64,000 bases of DNA from Schistocephalus solidus (GCA_017591395.1 WEDG01011749.1:30569-94568); one strand, 5' to 3'. Positions 44,520-54,869 are shown, numbered from the stretch's first letter. The notes: generated by a model not told the origin, from the letters alone. Program-made: numbers and translations.

Positions 44520-44937
44520 TTACTCCCAAAATGTTAAAATGACCTCGGAGTTTGTATCTTTACGATAGACTGAGGTATAAAGTGGCGAACCCATAGGGGC
44601 GCCTTTTAGTTGTCGATAATAATTTTTAGCAAAGGAAAATTTTGTTTTAAGGTAAATATCGAGGAGTTCCAGGAGGACTTCCGCAGGACCCTCGGTAGAG
44701 TAGGCCTGTAGTACAGGTCCTCGATAAGTCCCGAGGAATAGACGTAAATAAAGAAATAACATCAAATGACACCATTATTTCGTCATTTGCAATTTTAAAG
44801 TCTTTTATCTTCTCAAGAAACTGTAGCGAGTCTTGGATAGAGGATTCACAGTTCTTTGTAAGTGGGTTCGCCAATATCCTGTTTTTGGCGGAGGCTGTGA
44901 TGCAGAAACTAGAGGCTACAGCTCTCCCCAAAATCAA
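44520..44937 (-). pseudogene. Penelope A minus arm: reverse transcriptase motifs A and B
   Basis: One frame reads MVSFDVISLFTSIP, the Penelope motif A with its catalytic Asp. After a frame change a second frame reads LLELLDIYLKTKFSF and RQLKGAPMGSPL (motif B), then jumps directly to YTSVYRKDTNSEV, so the segment with motif C (YVDD) has been deleted. Confidence 0.75.
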
Positions 44938-45240
44938 CCCGTGATTGTGGCTACGTTACGTAGACGATATATTTGTTATCGTCAAAAAAGAGCAACTTGA
45001 ACTACTCCACAAAAACCTGAACTCCACGTTCCCAGGAATTCAATTATCCCTCAAAATAGAAGTTGATGAACGACTCCCTTTCTTAGATTTCCTCGTATAT
45101 AGGAAGACAGACGGAACATAACATACCTCAGTCTATCGTAAAGATACATACTTCGAGGTCATTTTACATTTTGGGAGTAACAAACCCATGTCTTACAATT
45201 GCAGCTCTGGTAACATCTTGCTAAGTCGAGCAAAACCTCA
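44938..45240 (+). pseudogene. Penelope A plus arm: reverse transcriptase motif C onward
   Basis: The frame from about 44945 reads WLRYVDDIFVIVKKEQLEL (motif C with catalytic Asp-Asp), LPFLDFLVYRKTDGT, a stop, and HTSVYRKDTYFEV. The last string aligns with YTSVYRKDTNSEV of the minus arm, showing the arms are copies of one family. Confidence 0.75.
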
Positions 45241-45248
45241 CTGTTCTG

Positions 45249-45830
45249 ATGAAGAAACATATCGAACAGAAATGCAATAGCTTTTCCAATTATTTACCCA
45301 AAATGGATATCCTCCTGACTTTGTCCGTCGATTCATGCGACGACAACAGTTCAAAGAAAAAGGTATTTCCAGAGCTACGACCGCCCAGGCGTCAAAAACA
45401 AAAACCGGCGAATCCTTCCATACGTCAAAAATTGTATCTGAACTCGTTTAAAAGACAGCTCAAGAAACAACATAAACAACTAGCGCACAAACCTATAACA
45501 ACTTTGCGCACCCAGCTTGTACACCCTAAGGATAGGTTGGCTATTTCAATAAAAAAGAATTCGTCTACAAAATACCAGTTGTGACGCAGTTTATTGTGGC
45601 CAAACCGGGAAAGCTCTATCCACCCGTTTACATGAACATCAGTTAGCGGTGCTGAGAAGAGACTCCTTATCTCAGGTTGCCATGCACACACTGGACACCT
45701 ATTTGCATGGGAGGATACCCACATTGTTGGCGCCTGCCCAACAAGGAAGGGCCGAGAATTCCTGGAGGCAATGCACTCAGACGAGGCATGCATTAACAGG
45801 CATATCGATTAAGATGCAAATTACAAATTT
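45249..45830 (+). pseudogene. Penelope A plus arm: linker and broken GIY-YIG endonuclease
   Basis: Frame 1 gives MDILLTLSVDSCDDNSSKKK and FKRQLKKQHKQLAHK as in the minus arm. A shift near 45575 moves the nuclease into another frame where CDAVYCGQTGKALSTRLHEH can be read, and a further change follows HTLDT. Not functional. Confidence 0.7.
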
Positions 45831-46077
45831 CTAAAGGTCAAGTGGAGGCGAAAACAGTCACTATCGACCGGATAACTTAAACAATTTTGGACGTCTATTG
45901 GCTCAAACGTAAGCCAACTATAGAATCTTGTGTTAGGCTATATTAACGGTTAACTGTTTTCCGTAGATTTCCATTTGTCTGACGACGAACTGGGGCACTA
46001 GATTCGAAAATTTACACTATATTTATTTTGTTTGCAACTCAACTTAAAATTTATATATATATATCTTTATATATATA

Positions 46078-47122
46078 ACTTCATCGAACGTAGCAGACAG
46101 TGCAGGCAAAGCCGAAGGCCAGCGATCGAACAGCCAAAGATATGGCGAGCGTTGCCATACATTGACGGTGTTTCGGAGGCAGTCTCCCGTCTCCTAAGAC
46201 CGATGGGGATCGGCATCGCCCACCGGCCGGAGTCAACGATTCGACATCTGGTTATGAGGCCTAAGGCCCCCCTGCCCCGAGGTGAAACAACAAACGTCAT
46301 CTACCGGGTTCAATGCAATTCCTGCGCAGTCAACTACATTGGAGAAACCGGGAAACGTCTGCAAACCCGGGTCGGAGAACACATGAGGGCGGTAAGAAGA
46401 ATGGACCCGCTGTCTTTGGTGGCGGACCATTGCGCAGACTCTGGACACACGTTCGCCTTCCAGAATGCTGAAATTCTTGGTCGGGGAAGTGACCGCGCTA
46501 GCAGAAACCATCGAGGGACTTGGCACACGGGAACAACCTCCATCAAATCGTTGTGTGACGCTTCCTACGGCCTACCAAGCCCTCCGGACGCAGCTCAATG
46601 ATCGAAAAGAGCCAACGTGAACATGGGCCTAACGTGCATCCGAACATGGGTGAGTCCATGGCGGACACGCACGCAATCGCAACACAACCCAGACCCGACG
46701 AAGGAACAGTTATCGCCTCGGCCAGCTCAACCACTTATCCGGCAGGTGCGAATACACACGGAGATGCGATCGCAACCAAGATTAACAGCCTGGGGCGGCA
46801 GCTTCGGTCGATGAGGGTACTGACGACTACTGCCAACGTGCAAACTCCGGCCCCCGACCAGATTGAGAACAAGCCATCACCCGCCCTCCCCCAGTCCACC
46901 ACAGACTCAGTGAACAGGCAAAGGATGATCGCCAAGAATGAAACACCACCATGCTCATCAAGCAGCATGATGACTGAGAATCTCCACCCCAACCCGGCCC
47001 CTCCTCTACGCGAATTCAAAAACCTTAGTAATCCCGTATTAGCCGAAATGTTACCACCTATAAATACTGTGAGGCGCGGTACAATATTTACCTCCGACGA
47101 TGAAATCCGGTTTGATTTTTGA
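46078..47122 (+). pseudogene. Penelope-like element B: GIY-YIG endonuclease and long C-terminal tail
   Basis: The frame from about 46078 reads RALPYIDGVSEAVSRLLRP, VIYRVQCNSCAVNYIGETG (Cys pair and GIY-YIG variant), TRVGEHMRAVRRMDPLS and SGHTFAFQNAEILGRG. A shift near 46540 then exposes NRCVTLPTAYQALRTQLND in another frame. A further frame (46598-47122) gives a Pro/Ser/Thr-rich tail of about 170 residues, absent from elements A and D. The different wording marks a separate lineage. The fragment has no reverse transcriptase and ends at (AT)n near 47171. Confidence 0.75.
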
Positions 47123-47170
47123 AACGTAAGGACAATAAAACCATGGTTCCCGTGATCGCCTCTTCTTCTC

Positions 47171-47234
<64 letters not shown>
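47171..47234. repeat. (AT)n microsatellite
   Basis: AT run between Penelope fragments B and C. Confidence 0.9.
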
Positions 47235-47238
<4 letters not shown>

Positions 47239-47259
47239 TTGAATTTGAATATGTTCTAT

Positions 47260-48290
47260 GGGAAAAGGAGCTTTATTGGGTAAATTTTAAAAACCAGTCT
47301 TCCGAGTCGTCGTCAGATGGAGGCGGGTAGCAAATGAGACAAAACAGTTAAAACTTAACTGCGCGAAAAAATCGATAATGGCGTGACATTTGCGCCATCG
47401 AGCGGTCACCGTGTGTATAAGCCTGTCCTGGTTATTCCTCGTTTCTTCCACTTCTCTTTGAGATTTCTGTATTCCGCATCTAACTCAATGTGTTTATTGA
47501 TGCATGACCCATCTGAGTGTATCGCCTCGAGGAAACCTCGACCTTTCTTGAAGGAACAGGCGGCGAAAATCCGAGTTTTATCCCTAGAAGGTGTGCCCGG
47601 TGTCTAGGGTATGCGTAGCTACTTGGGACAGATGACCGCCTTTGTACTGCCAACTGATGTCCATACAGTCTACTTAGTCGAGCAAAAACTCATTGCTCCG
47701 ACGAAGAAGGTTATCGAATTCAACTTAATTACTTGTGTTAATTATTTTCCCAGAACGGGTACCCTACGGATTTTGTACACCGATGCTTAAGAGGACACCA
47801 GTCGAAGGAAAAGGAACCAAGTAGTTCTAATCAGGCGCCAAAAATAAATACATGGCGAACCCTACCTTACATTAAGAATGTGTCCAAACTCGTCGAAGGA
47901 CACATAAGGAAGCAACAAATTCAGGTGGTGTACAAACCGACATTTACTTTGCGTACCCAGCTTGTCTACCCTAAGGCTGGTGTCAACTATTTGGGCATGA
48001 AAAAATTTAGCTATAAGATCCCGTGTAAAGCATGTGATGCCGTGTTTTGTGGTCAGACAGGAAAATACGCCTCTACACGCATCTATGAACATCAGTTGGG
48101 AGTAAAGAGGTGGGACCATCTGTCCCAAGTAGCTATGCATACCCTGGACACCGGGTACACCTTCGCTTGGGATGAAACTGGGATTGTCGCCACCTGTCCC
48201 TTCAAGAAAGGTTGAGAGTTTCTCGAGGCGATGCACTCAGATCAAAAGACATATTAAAGTGGATACGGCGTACATACATCTCAAGGAGAA
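47260..48290. pseudogene. Penelope-like element C: inverted pair of endonuclease fragments
   Basis: A minus-oriented piece (about 47650-47260; LSQVATHTLDTGHTF and a DTLRWVMHQ-like end with stops) faces a plus-oriented piece (47670-48260). The plus piece reads SKLVEGHIRKQQIQVVYK, YKIPCKACDAVFCGQTGK, TRIYEHQLGVKRWDHLS and HTLDTGYTFAWDE, then a stop and EFLEAMHSD. It resembles element A but is clearly diverged. The arrangement repeats the inverted layout of element A on a smaller scale. Confidence 0.7.
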
Positions 48291-48329
48291 AGTGAAGAAA
48301 CGAAAGAAAAATTGAAATAAGTCGAGGGC

Positions 48330-48700
48330 AGATAAGCACTGCCAGCAAAGTCAAGGAAAACTGGAATGGCCATTCCTGGGACATTGGACGTCACCAGCCA
48401 GTCCTACCCAATCCTAAGTAGTGCAACACCCGAGGCTCGAACCCGCGACCTGTTGATCAGAAATCCAACGCCCTAACAATTGAGCCTGGGACGGTGCATC
48501 AACTGGGGGTTGGGTATGACTGACTGGTGACGGCTAATGAGCCAGAAATGGCCACTACAGCCTCCCTCGTCTTCGCCGACAATGCTCATATGCCTATGAT
48601 ACTAACCACTGTGTGGCTATTGGCGCGGCTCAAGAGTGAGCCCCAAGGCCGAACGGGACGAGTGATTTCCGTTAGCGATCGGTGAGCATTCATCAACGAG
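48330..48700. repeat. SINE (second subfamily) with halves in opposite orientation
   Basis: Left half reverse: GGAATGGCCATTCCTGGGAC, CACCAGCCAGTCCTACCCAA, GAGGCTCGAACCCGCGACC, AATTGAGCCTGGGAC. Right half forward: GGGTTGGGTATGACTGACTG, GCCAGAAATGGCCACTAC, GGCGCGGCTCAAGAGTGAG, TAGCGATCGGTGAGCATTCA. Confidence 0.65.
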
Positions 48701-48994
48701 TATTTAATCAGTTTAGCTCATTGGTTTGCATTCAAATGTTCTGGCAATGTGCATTGAACACTGATTTTACATCAAAGAGTCGAAGGGATGCATGCAAGTC
48801 GCCCATAATTTTTAAATACGTCTGGCAAAACCTGGAGAGGCTAATCCTGCATCACGGAACGTGGAAACCTGAGCAGATCTGCAGATTTGGTTAGCAAGTC
48901 CACAGCACCCGAGCATTAAGTTCGATTGAATCTGCTACAGTACTGAAGTTATAAAACCAGATCGCAAAAGGCGCCGGCCAACTTCAGGCAATAT

Positions 48995-49200
48995 CAGTTG
49001 ATCAGTTCAACCGTCGTAATCCGACGATGTTCGCCGTTTGCTCCACAACATGATGGTGCAGGGATGGTGACTTGCACTGGATTATAGTGAGAATACACTT
49101 GCGATGTATCTATCTCACTCTCTGTTCCACCTCCTCCACCTGGACCCGGTGCCAAAGCAAAGTCAAGAAGACCGGAGATGCCAGACGGAACAATATCAAT
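48995..49200 (-). repeat. GC-rich dispersed repeat, copy 8
   Basis: Reading minus: GTCTTCTTGACTTTGC, GTCCAGGTGGAGGAGGTGG, CAAGTCACCATCCCTGCACC and GGAGCAAACGGCGAACATCG match the last module of copies 1 and 4. Confidence 0.6.
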
Positions 49201-49403
49201 TGTTAAACCATAGGTGACACATTGTTGGTTATATTTTTCTTTCTTATACAAATGTAAAAAGATAATTAAATAATAAATATAAGTAACTAATTATTTGTTG
49301 CCTAAGATAAATAAAACTAGTGCACAAAAAGAAACTGATTTGCACATTTGGACTATTCACCTACCGAAGGGTTTTGTAAATGTCACGAATTTTTGCCTCC
49401 ACT

Positions 49404-49495
49404 CTAGGCGTCATGTTCTCGAAACATTTTGAGGTCAGCCAGGGATCCATTTTTGCCGAGATAATCCTCCAGTTTGTCAATATCGCCAATTTCGG
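49404..49495 (-). CDS. Candidate terminal exon, ankyrin-repeat-like
   Basis: After an acceptor-like TTTTATGCAG the frame reads AEIGDIDKLEDYLGKNG (with Ala from the split codon), the pattern of an ankyrin helix pair, and ends at TAG after FREHDA. In a second frame the same DNA continues past that stop as DPWLTSKCFENMTPRVEAK and RDIYKTLR before a GTAGGT donor. A five-A run at the crossover suggests either a frameshift or a chance overlap. The plus strand is also open here. It lies inside the host locus but does not look FERM-like, so it would be a different gene, an alternative terminal exon, or a remnant. Confidence 0.3.
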
Positions 49496-49894
49496 CTGCA
49501 TAAAACATCAGGTTAAAATCAGCTACTGGATGGTAGGTAATATTTAGTTTCAGTGAATCATATCTAAATCAGGGTTGCTTTCTTTTTATCACAATTTCTC
49601 AGTGAGGAAATTTCTAATAAAAAACAGCTTTGCAGTTGCGATCAGCATTTTTATGTGAGGATGTAGTGCGAAGTTTCACAAATATATCTTTCTTACTTTT
49701 TTTCTCCTGTTGTGTACAATCCCATTGGATATAAAAACCTTCTGGTTGAAAGGTTGAAATATGTTGAAAAAAGGCGTAACAAATTCGACCCTACCGTGTT
49801 TCAATATTCGTCAGGCAGGTAAAACTTCAAATGATTGTTTTTCACTAGCGGAGACTGCTAAGACCTCTTGAGGGTCAAGGAACGGGATATGCAG

Positions 49895-50040
49895 GCTACC
49901 GAAACAAGAAAAGAACTAGCTTTACGTACCCTGAAGGATGTGTGCGGCCAGAACATGCATATCATTGGTTCTTCCGATGAGGCGACCGCTGTGAAGGTCA
50001 CGTCGCAATTGAAGATACAGAAAATACCTAAAAAGAACAG
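49895..50040 (+). CDS. Candidate plus-strand exon, unrecognised
   Basis: After GGGATATGCAG the frame is open from phase 0 for 48 codons: ATETRKELALRTLKDVCGQ, MHIIGSSDEATAVKVTSQL, KIQKIPKKN, ending at a donor-like ACAG|GTATAG. The composition is strongly protein-like. If the donor is ignored, the frame stops at 50054-50056. It sits about 45 bp from the Gypsy LTR. I do not recognise the family; it could be a nested gene on the opposite strand or part of another element. Confidence 0.3.
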
Positions 50041-50086
50041 GTATAGACAGCATTAAATCTTGGTCGGCTACATGCCATCTCGCAGA

Positions 50087-50454
50087 AGTCATAAGTTATT
50101 CTTCCGGTTCAGCAGGCTCCTCAGCTTTAATGGTCGCGTTCAATAACTCGATCGAATCCCCAAAGGAGAACTCCACAGCAAGTGCAGAAGAGTAGAAGTC
50201 TATTGATTCCTTATTACAGCGTATTTAAGTCAAAAAGAACGTACGAGTATTTACAAGGTTGGGCAGCAATTTGGCCAATCCGATAGTGTCCTTGAGGGGT
50301 TGTCATCTTGACTGGCCTTCTGATTTATCCGAATGATTGAGTAGAGCACAAAACCCTGACGACAGCTTGCGCGATATCACCATGTGAATGGCAGCGTGGG
50401 AAGAGCTGTCAATGCTGTGTGTGAGCGAATCTGTTAGGACGGCTCCTCCTAATA
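50087..50454 (-). repeat. Gypsy 3' LTR
   Basis: Plus-strand text TTTAATGGTCGCGTTC, AAAGAACGTACGAGTATT, GATAGTGTCCTTGAGGGGTT and GTGTGTGAGCGAATCTG corresponds to the 5' LTR. About 80 bp (50304-50385) have no counterpart at 54.8 kb, so the LTRs differ by one large indel plus many point changes. The integrase frame ends inside this LTR. Confidence 0.75.
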
Positions 50455-51502
50455 CTTCCTCGTTTTGAGCTGTGTCGTACGATTTAAGCCGCGGTTTCAC
50501 TTGCAACGGAACCGTTTGCGTTCTTCTTCGACCCGATCGTTTAAGTGGTTGAGGGGATCGGCTCGCCACTGGAACTGGGGATTCTGACCTTGCTGTTAGC
50601 CGGTGGAATGTGTCCAGTAGTTGTTCCAGTGATAGGTTTTGGCTTGGACTTGGTGCGTCAATATATTCGATGTGATATAACTGATTGGCGTGACGTACCC
50701 AAATGTCTGATCCGACACGAATCCCGTAAACCAAGTCACCGCTCTTTCGGTAAACATTTCCAAACGTCCACTTTTCCTGATTGTTCCAGCACCGTCTCAC
50801 CCGGATGGAATAACTTTTGCGTTACTCCATGGCCACGGTTGAGTTGCCTTTCCATTGGCATCGGATGGACTGTTTCATTACCAACACCAACAGGTGACAG
50901 TGGACGAAATTACGTCAAATGGCGTGTAAAGCTTTCTCTGCATTAAAAGGTTCTGCAGGAGAGACACCGGGTGGAGTGTTCGGATTTAGTGTTGCCCGTA
51001 AGTTCAGCAGGAATGTTTCGAGAACCTCTTCCATTGTGTCCTCCATAATTGCCTTCCGGAGAGCCTGCTTGAACGTATTGATGAATCGTTAAACCTGTCC
51101 GTTGAACTGCGGGTGATATGGTGTCGAACGCAAGTGGTTAGTGCCTGACTGCTTGCAGAATCGGGCGAAGGCGGCTGCTGTGAATTGCCCTCTATTATCA
51201 CCCACCATTTTTTTGGGACAACTAAATCTGCTGAACGGTTACCGAAGATTGCTGATTGTGGCTCCGGTTGTCGTACGTTCCATGTGAAAGACTACCGGCC
51301 ATTTGCAGTATGCGTCAACGGCGATAAGGAAGTTCTGGTCATTGATTTGTCCAGCGTAATCGATGTGGACCCTGGACCACGGGGCTTGTAGGACAGGCGA
51401 TTTCTTGAGTGTGGTCGTCTTGAGTGCCTTGGATGCGAAGGCGCATTTGGTGCATGAGTGGGCCATCTGTTCCAATTGTTGGTCCATGTGGAGCCAGTAC
51501 AC
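50303..51502 (-). pseudogene. Gypsy integrase and C-terminal region
   Basis: The zinc-binding part reads LHMDQQLEQMAHSCTKCAF, the catalytic core starts APWSRVHIDYAGQI and FLIAVDAYCKWPVVFHMER, and after shifts a region corresponding to the target-binding segment follows (51201-51004). The last 165-codon frame (50800-50303) reads NVYRKSGDLVYGIRVGSDIW and RHANQLYHIEYIDAP, then a basic Pro/Ser tail that ends within the 3' LTR. Confidence 0.75.
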
Positions 51503-51784
51503 CTAACTGCGAACGAGAGCCTTTATGTGGCTGATGCCCGGCTGTCCCATGTGAAACTGCCTCAGGACCCTTGGTAGCAGCTTCTGTTGAACAACGACAC
51601 GTTCGTAGAACAGGACATGGTCATTAACGGTGGACAGAGAGTGTTGTCGTTGGTAGAACTGTTGCAGTTCCCCGGAAAGTTTTGTGCGGGCTACTGAGTG
51701 TGATGACTGGTCTCAACATGTTGATCCTGTTGGGTTGCATTCCGGAGTTCCTCAAAAGTGACAGGGAGTGTTTGAACGGAATCC

Positions 51785-53100
51785 TTAAACAGACACTGAA
51801 TCAACGGAGACGGACATGACAACTGTGTCCCCAGGTTCCTTAGTCCGCGAGTTGATTAAGCGCGAGAGTACGTCTGCCTGGCCCATGGTTGAGGTAGACT
51901 GGTATCGGAAATCGAAGCTGTAGCCCAGCAGAGGGTCTCCCAGCACTGAAGCCAGTTTGCCGAGTACACAGTAATGCCTTTTTCGAGCCGAATATTGCAA
52001 GAAGAGGTTTATGGTCCGTTAAAAGGGTGAAATGGTGGCCATAAAGCATCTTGTGGAACTTCTTCACGGCGAAGATTATGGTCAAGGTTTCCTTTTTCGA
52101 TCTTTAGGTAGTTGCGTTCCGCAGACGTTAGAGACCTTGCTACATGATCAATAGCGTTTTCTGTGTTGTCAGGGAAGACGTGGGAAATTACGGCACTGAT
52201 TTCCAGAGTTGGCGGCGTCCGCTGCAACGACAATTTTCAGATCAGGGTTGACGTGTGTGAGCAGTAAATTAGAGCTCAATAGTGTTTTCACTTCTACAAA
52301 CGCCTGTTGACATTCTCGAGACCAGATCCATTTGACATCTTTCTTGAGTAGTTCATTCATTGGATGTCAAACGGCGGTGCATTTCCGGAAGAAATTAGGC
52401 ATAGTTACTCATGAGTTCCAAGAAAGCGCGTAAGGAATTTGCGTCAGTTGGTGGAGGCACTTGCTTGATGGCGTCGATGTTATCTGGATCTGGTCGATTA
52501 TGAAACCGGAATGAAAAAATTGCACTTGTCCAGATGCAGGCGGAAGCCATAGCCCTGAATCCTGCTGAGTACAGTCTCCAGGCGTTGCAACAATTCATTT
52601 GGATTTGAGCCAGTGACGATAATGTCATCCAGACAGGCAGCGGCTCCATCAGTGCCCGTCAGCATGAAGTCGATGGTTTACTGGAAGATGACGGGGGCAG
52701 TCTTAACACCAAATGGCAAGCGAGTGAACGGGAACAAACCGCGGTGAGTTTTAATAGTCAGAAGCTCTCGAGATTCCTCGGCTACGTCGACTTTGAGGTA
52801 TGCATCAGATAGATCAAGTTTGGCGAAGCAAGCTCCACTGATGGGGATACTGACGTGTGTCCAGGGCAGCATTGAAACCGGTAGAGAAATCAACTCAGAT
52901 TCGAACTTTGCCAGTAGCTTTCTTGGCGGTCACAGTCGGCGCGGCCCAGGCAGTGTAAGTAACTGGCTGAAGCACACCACCTTGCTGAAGGCGCTCAAGT
53001 TCTTGGTCGACTACTGCAAGTGTGGTATACGGTACTTGTCATTTCGGTCGGAACATAGGTTTTGCATTCGGTTGAAGACGTAGAATGACATTCATCTTGG
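51785..53100 (-). pseudogene. Gypsy reverse transcriptase and RNase H
   Basis: Readable motifs are FRPKRQVPY near 53050, GACFAKLDLSDAYLKVDV with LLTIKTHRGLFPFTRLPFG (52855-52690), ACLDDIIVTGSNPNELLQR (catalytic Asp-Asp, about 52650-52590), LRAFLELMSNYA, KWIWSRECQQAFVEV and the RNase H segment [20 protein letters not shown] with [12 protein letters not shown]. Frameshifts separate nearly every block. A protease must lie between 53100 and 53660 but no clear active-site triplet was readable. Confidence 0.75.
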
Positions 53101-53665
53101 TGCAGCGACCAAGGCCATCTTGGAAAACTGAGGAAAATTTCTCCTGTAAAGTATTCATCAGCTTCTTAGCTAGCTGATTCGATTTGGCGGTACTCAGTCA
53201 AGCTGATTGCACATTATTGCAGACACGATTAAGTGGCAATTCCAGAAGACCGAGTTTCTTGATCTAGGCAAGGCCAAGTGAGTAAAGGTTCGGACGGTTG
53301 GTGAGTTAGCATGTTCCCTTGAATTAAAGGCCATCAAAAGAAACGTCTTATTCAAGCTCAATCGTAAGCGGGAGAATTTCTCCAGAAACATGCAGCGCCT
53401 TCTTGTTCGATGTGATCATCGAGGACCGTCCAATCTTGTGCTTAGTACGCTTGGAGATGAGTGTGATGTCTGAGGTCGTATACAGCTAGAGGCGTACTGG
53501 TTTGCCATTGATAATAACCGTAACGTACTTTCTTCGTATTGAACATGACCAGTGTATCTTTGGACCGGAGTGTACTGAAGAGCATTTGGGATGCCTCATC
53601 CTCCTATTGCATACCTTTGATTAGGAGTGTTGGCCTGTTAGACAGTAATTTTCCTTGTGCCCTCG

Positions 53666-54559
53666 CTAATGGTATTTCAGATAAATGCGCTTCTTAAATG
53701 GACAGAAGCGAACGAAATTCCAATCATCGCATTGCAGATATAATGTTGGTGGGTTTCTGGGGGTCAAGTCTTGGGACTTGTGCAGTGGCATCGACTCTGT
53801 GTGGATGACAGCATAAACTCTGGTGTCGGCAAGTGAGGAAATGGGTTGTTCCACAATGACAGAATCATGTTTAAGATTCTTGAGCCGCTGACATTCTGCA
53901 GTCAATTTCTGAAGGGTGGAGTTGGAGTCCTGTTCAATTTTGTTGAGCAAACGGTTTCTGATTTCCACATCGCGAGGTGACTGAAGAGCGCACATGAATA
54001 TGAGTTACTAAAATTTATCTTCTTTCATTATTCGCAGCTTGACCTATTCACACTTGCGGTTGACAATACTGGCAAGGATCAGAAAATCGTCTCTATCGTT
54101 CTTCACCAGTTTAAGGCACTGGTGTCGAATATTGAACAGTGATGACTCCTCGCCGAAGATCTCTGAAAAATGTTTAATGGTTTCATCTAATGTGGACTCA
54201 CGAGGGTTCTTTGGCAGGAGCATGCCAGCGTACCGCTCGTGCTCTTTGGTGCCCAATTTGAGTATTTATGGGCGCACCTTCCATGCATAATCGATTTTGG
54301 CAAATTCAACGTGGTAAAATATCTTCCCAATGCTTAAAATAAGCATCAAAAGTCACACCCGAATCAGGATCGTAAATAAATTCAGTGATGCAAGCGGCAA
54401 CTGTGTGCGCTGACGTGGACTGTTTCCCAGGGGATTCTGGATCAGAAAAATGAAACGGAACTTCTGCATCATATATTCCATCATCTTCAAGTGTGTTGCC
54501 TCGAACTGAGCCTGTTATTGCTGCAGGATTGACAGTAATTGCTTCGTGGAACTAGACAT
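53666..54559 (-). pseudogene. Gypsy gag
   Basis: Starts MSSSTKQLLSILQQ at 54559, then is broken by a stop and shifts. Readable parts are TEFIYDPDSGVTFDAYFKHW, EHERYAGMLLPKNPRES, LFNIRHQCLKLVKNDRDDF and CALQSPRDVEIRNRLLNKIE, followed by a decayed zinc-knuckle region (FCPFKK). This is the capsid-like core of flatworm Gypsy gag. At least three frame changes occur. Confidence 0.75.
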
Positions 54560-54580
54560 AGTGAGTTCTCTGTCACCAGT

Positions 54581-54858
54581 TGTCATTATTTTGCCTCAGC
54601 CTTGATGGTCGTGTCCAGCAACTTGATTGAATCTCCAAAGGAAAACTCAACAGCAAGACCGGAAAAGTAGAAGTATATTGATATCTCATTACAGCGTATT
54701 AAAGGCAAAAAGAACGTACGAGTATTTACAAGGCTGGGACTGCAATTTTAACCAATCAGATAGTGTCCTTGTGGGGTTAGCATCTCACCTGGCCTGCAGC
54801 GTGGGAAGAGTCATCAGTGCGGTGTGTGAGCGAATATATTAGGACGGCTCCTTTAACA
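54581..54858 (-). repeat. Gypsy 5' LTR
   Basis: In element orientation it runs from TGTTAAAGGAGCCGTCC to AAAATAATGACA, with the TG...CA ends of LTRs. It is followed by ACTGGTGACAGAGAACTC, a possible primer-binding region starting TGG. It shares GTACGAGTATTTACAAGG and GCAAAAAGAACGTAC (plus strand) with the 3' LTR, but lacks about 80 bp present there. Confidence 0.75.
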
Positions 54859-54869
54859 GCTTCCATCCA

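Larger units (their letters stand above)
43640..46048. mobile_element. Penelope-like element A: two inverted arms meeting at about 44938
   Basis: The minus arm (44937-43640) and plus arm (44938-46048) carry the same 3' half of one element in opposite orientation. The outer ends are inverted copies, for example CGTCGTCAGACAAATGGAAA on the left against CATTTGTCTGACGACG on the right. Coding parts are described separately. Each arm lacks something the other has: the minus arm has polymerase motifs A and B but no motif C, and the plus arm starts at motif C. Such inverted, truncated partners are typical of Penelope-like elements. Frameshifts occur in both arms. Confidence 0.75.
50087..54858 (-). 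mobile_element. Gypsy-type LTR retrotransposon, decayed
   Basis: Minus-strand order is LTR, gag, protease region, reverse transcriptase, RNase H, integrase, LTR. The two LTRs are direct repeats. The gag and polymerase wording matches Gypsy elements common in flatworms. Many frameshifts and stops occur throughout, and no envelope-like frame was seen. It is in the same orientation as the host gene and would lie in one of its introns. Confidence 0.85.
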
